A stretch of 18,487 bases of DNA, taken from assembly GCA_937952895.1 (NCBI GenBank), contig CALFYC010000212.1, positions 1 to 18,487 on the forward strand, given 5' to 3'. Under the pieces are notes generated by a model. It saw nothing but the letters and a program-made list of their open reading frames with translations, did no database searches and was not told the origin of the DNA. The position numbers and the translations under genes are program-made. The first letter of the stretch is position 1, and each line of letters opens with the position of its first letter. Origin of the DNA: an uncultured Neisseriaceae bacterium. GTDB lineage: Bacteria; Pseudomonadota; Gammaproteobacteria; Burkholderiales; UBA11063. Of the stretch, positions 17,021 through 18,487 are shown one piece after another.

Positions 17021-17332
17021 TCAACATTATTAATATAAGATTTAGCACTAAAAGCATTGGCTAATAAAAATAGAATTGAGATTTTAACTTGGCTTAAAGA
17101 CCCAGAAAAGTATTTTCCACCTCAAACTTGTGAGTTTGCAGATAAAGATGAGGTTTGTGTGGGGTTAATTGAGCAAAAGTTGAGTATTTTTCAATCTACA
17201 ACTTCAAAATACTTATCACAATTATGTCATGCAGGATTTATTGATGGGTTACGTAAAGGTCAATAGACTTTTTATAAGTATAATTGAAAACAAGTGAAGC
17301 ACTTTCTATCATTAATGAAGAAAATAATTTAA
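17009..17332 (+). pseudogene. ArsR-family regulator with three in-frame stops
   Basis: A full-length (about 105-residue) ArsR/SmtB-type winged-helix repressor frame, interrupted by stop codons only. From the ATG at 17009 it reads MEYNSTLLI, stop (TAA 17036-17038), then DLALKALANKNRIEIL. It continues through a PEKYFPPQTCEF segment to the recognition helix-turn-helix (VGLIEQKL, then QSTTSKYLSQLCHAGF) and RKGQ. There a second stop (TAG 17264-17266) sits where relatives have Trp in a GQWTxYK wing. TFYKYN follows, then a third stop (TGA 17285-17287), and the tail KQVKHFLSLMKKII ends at TAA 17330-17332. No frameshift is needed. A 69-residue piece could start at TTG 17057, but it lacks the first helix and the wing. 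The usual paired metal-binding cysteines of ArsR (ELCVC) are not present. Decay by point mutation is the simplest reading. Confidence 0.85.
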
Positions 17333-17359
17333 TTTTTTAGATATTATATTCAATTATCG

Positions 17360-17375
17360 AAATATTTAAATATTT
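17360..17375. promoter_or_regulatory. 16-bp AT palindrome before the dehydrogenase gene
   Basis: AAATATTTAAATATTT is a perfect palindrome 34 bases before the dehydrogenase start and 27 bases after the end of the arsR frame. It resembles the AT-rich inverted repeats bound by some ArsR/CadC-type repressors (ATATTTG half-sites), so it may be the old operator of the broken regulator. About one perfect palindrome of this length could occur by chance in a window of this base composition, so only its position gives it weight. Confidence 0.35.
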
Positions 17376-17409
17376 GATGGATCTGCTTTAAATCGAGAGG
17401 GTTTATATT

Positions 17410-18201
17410 ATGAAAGATAATTTATTTGCTGATTTAAATGCTAAAGTTGCATTAATAACCGGTGCTGGAGATGGGCTTGGTGCTTACTATGCAAAAATAT
17501 TAGCAGATTATGGCGTAAATGTAATTATTACTGGGCGTAGTAGTTCATCTACAAAATTAGATAAGGTAGTGAATGAAATTATTTCTTCTGGAAATAAAGC
17601 AAGTAAATTTATTCTTGATATGCTTGATGTGGCGAGTTTTGATGATAGTATAGCTGAAATTTATAAAAAATATGGCTCGATTGATATTCTAATCAATAAT
17701 GCAGCTATATCCAATGATAAAGCTTTATTTGAAATAAGTACTTGTGATTGGGATATTGGCATTAATACTAATTTAAAGGGGCTATTTTTTTTAACACAAG
17801 CGGTAGCAAAACAAATGAAAAATCAGCCTAATGGTGGTAGTATTATCAATATAGGCGCTATAAATGGCCAAATGGTAAGAAAAAATACTGTTGTATTTGG
17901 AACTTCTAAAGCTGGTGTCATTCATTTAACTAAGCTATTGGCTTATGAATTAATTCAGTATAAAATTCGCGTAAATTGTTTATCACTTGGCTTAATCGAG
18001 TCAAACCAAGCTATAACTGATTTTTTAAATAAAGATGATCAGGCCTTGGCTTATTTAGAACAAATTCCAGCAAAAGTTGCTGGTAAATTCGAGGATTTAA
18101 AAGGGCCAATATTACTTTTGTCATCAAATGCTTCTAGTTATATGTATGGAAGCGTTATAAATGTTGATGGCGGTTTTTCTATAAATACGCTTATTAAGTA
18201 A
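17410..18201 (+). CDS. Short-chain dehydrogenase/reductase-like protein, catalytic residues replaced
   Basis: A 263-residue classical SDR by fold. The nucleotide-binding TGxxxGxG motif is intact (17-24: TGAGDGLG). Arg43 after the second strand suggests NADP(H) preference. The structural NNAA (96-99), Asn121 in NLKG and the C-terminal NVDGGF (251-256) are in place. The catalytic centre is not: the Tyr of YxxxK is Phe163 (TTT) before Lys167, and the Ser thirteen residues earlier is Ala150 in INIGA. Family knowledge says both hydroxyls are needed for normal hydride transfer, so the protein is probably not a working dehydrogenase. It may still bind cofactor or may be a gene beginning to decay. 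A good ribosome site (GAGAGGG at about 17395-17401) precedes the ATG, and there are no internal stops. It lies 77 bp after the arsR remnant, which may once have controlled it. Confidence 0.85.
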   Translation: MKDNLFADLNAKVALITGAGDGLGAYYAKILADYGVNVIITGRSSSSTKLDKVVNEIISSGNKASKFILDMLDVASFDDSIAEIYKKYGSIDILINNAAISNDKALFEISTCDWDIGINTNLKGLFFLTQAVAKQMKNQPNGGSIINIGAINGQMVRKNTVVFGTSKAGVIHLTKLLAYELIQYKIRVNCLSLGLIESNQAITDFLNKDDQALAYLEQIPAKVAGKFEDLKGPILLLSSNASSYMYGSVINVDGGFSINTLIK

Positions 18202-18487
18202 AAATAGTGTCAGACTAATTATCTTTGTAATATTGCCCTATAAATGTATATTCATCTGGCTCATATTAATTTTTCAATTTTTAATTAAGATCTTTGTCAA
18301 TAAGTTATTCGCTGGTTTAGAACGTCGCTTTAAAGAATTACCAATTAAAATAGTGTTAAATATATTGTATAATTTGCATATTTCTATCTTTAAACATTAA
18401 TTCTGTTCATGAAGTATGCGTTTATCTTATAAATAAACATTCTAATAAAGATGATATGATATAATACGGCTATGTCTAAATAATTAA
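18202..18487 (+). other. Gene-poor right end with one open stretch
   Basis: No supported gene. One + strand frame is open from inside the dehydrogenase gene to a TAA at about 18404-18406. It has no convincing start; its least AT-biased part (about 18299-18360) reads VNKLFAGLERRFKELPIKIV, which looks protein-like but matches nothing I can name. It could be the end of an old, truncated gene or chance. No terminator hairpin is evident after the dehydrogenase. Confidence 0.25.
18457..18465 (+). promoter_or_regulatory. Extended -10 promoter pointing out of the window
   Basis: TGATATAAT at 18457-18465 is a perfect TG-N-TATAAT extended -10 element. No good -35 lies 16-18 bp upstream, which extended -10 promoters can tolerate. 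The expected start near 18472 leads straight out of the window, so the gene or RNA it drives is not visible here. The only ATG after it (18472) meets a stop after three codons. Confidence 0.4.

Noticed and set aside
17057..17266. A 69-residue intact gene starting at TTG 17057
   Set aside because: It would lack the first helix and wing of ArsR proteins, has no ribosome site, and the same frame continues as ArsR-like sequence beyond both ends past stop codons.
1..18487. Stop codon reassignment as explanation for the broken arsR frame
   Set aside because: All other genes are free of internal stops, and both TAA and TAG serve as terminal stop codons in this window, so the standard code applies.

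Overview
The window looks like an ordinary chromosomal segment from an AT-rich Gram-negative proteobacterium (by eye about one third G+C). Outer-membrane genes (a bamC-like lipoprotein, a BepA-like protease), LPS heptose synthesis (gmhB) and a long-chain polyprenyl diphosphate synthase for ubiquinone (ispB) support this. The order glyS-gmhB-acyltransferase is typical of Betaproteobacteria, so I infer an AT-rich betaproteobacterium, perhaps Neisseriales-like. A gammaproteobacterium cannot be excluded from sequence alone.

Left part (1-6000): a Bcr/CflA-type drug efflux MFS gene on the + strand faces a tight minus-strand run. In transcription order this run is rppH (mRNA 5' pyrophosphohydrolase), hemE (uroporphyrinogen decarboxylase), a secreted protein of unknown function, ung (uracil-DNA glycosylase) and nadV (nicotinamide phosphoribosyltransferase). 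Gaps within the run are 2-27 nt.

Middle (6001-13291): a 428-bp divergent intergenic region separates rppH from a + strand run: glyS, gmhB, a PlsC-type acyltransferase, rsmE, a YddA/SbmA-like ABC half-transporter and ispB. glyQ, the partner of glyS, is not next to it. The run closes at a hairpin that overlaps the ispB stop codon.

Right part (13292-18487): a minus-strand group, dapA-bamC-bepA, couples lysine/peptidoglycan precursor synthesis with outer-membrane protein assembly and quality control. Divergent from dapA lies the most unusual piece: an ArsR-type regulator whose frame is complete but holds three different in-frame stop codons. It is followed by a full-length short-chain dehydrogenase whose catalytic Ser and Tyr positions read Ala and Phe. 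A perfect 16-bp AT palindrome lies between the two. The window ends in gene-poor DNA with a good extended -10 promoter pointing out of the window.

I see no rRNA, tRNA, CRISPR array, intact insertion sequence or obvious defence or toxin-antitoxin system. The decayed regulator beside the apparently inactive dehydrogenase is the best candidate for a second look; I did not find a clearly novel multi-gene system.
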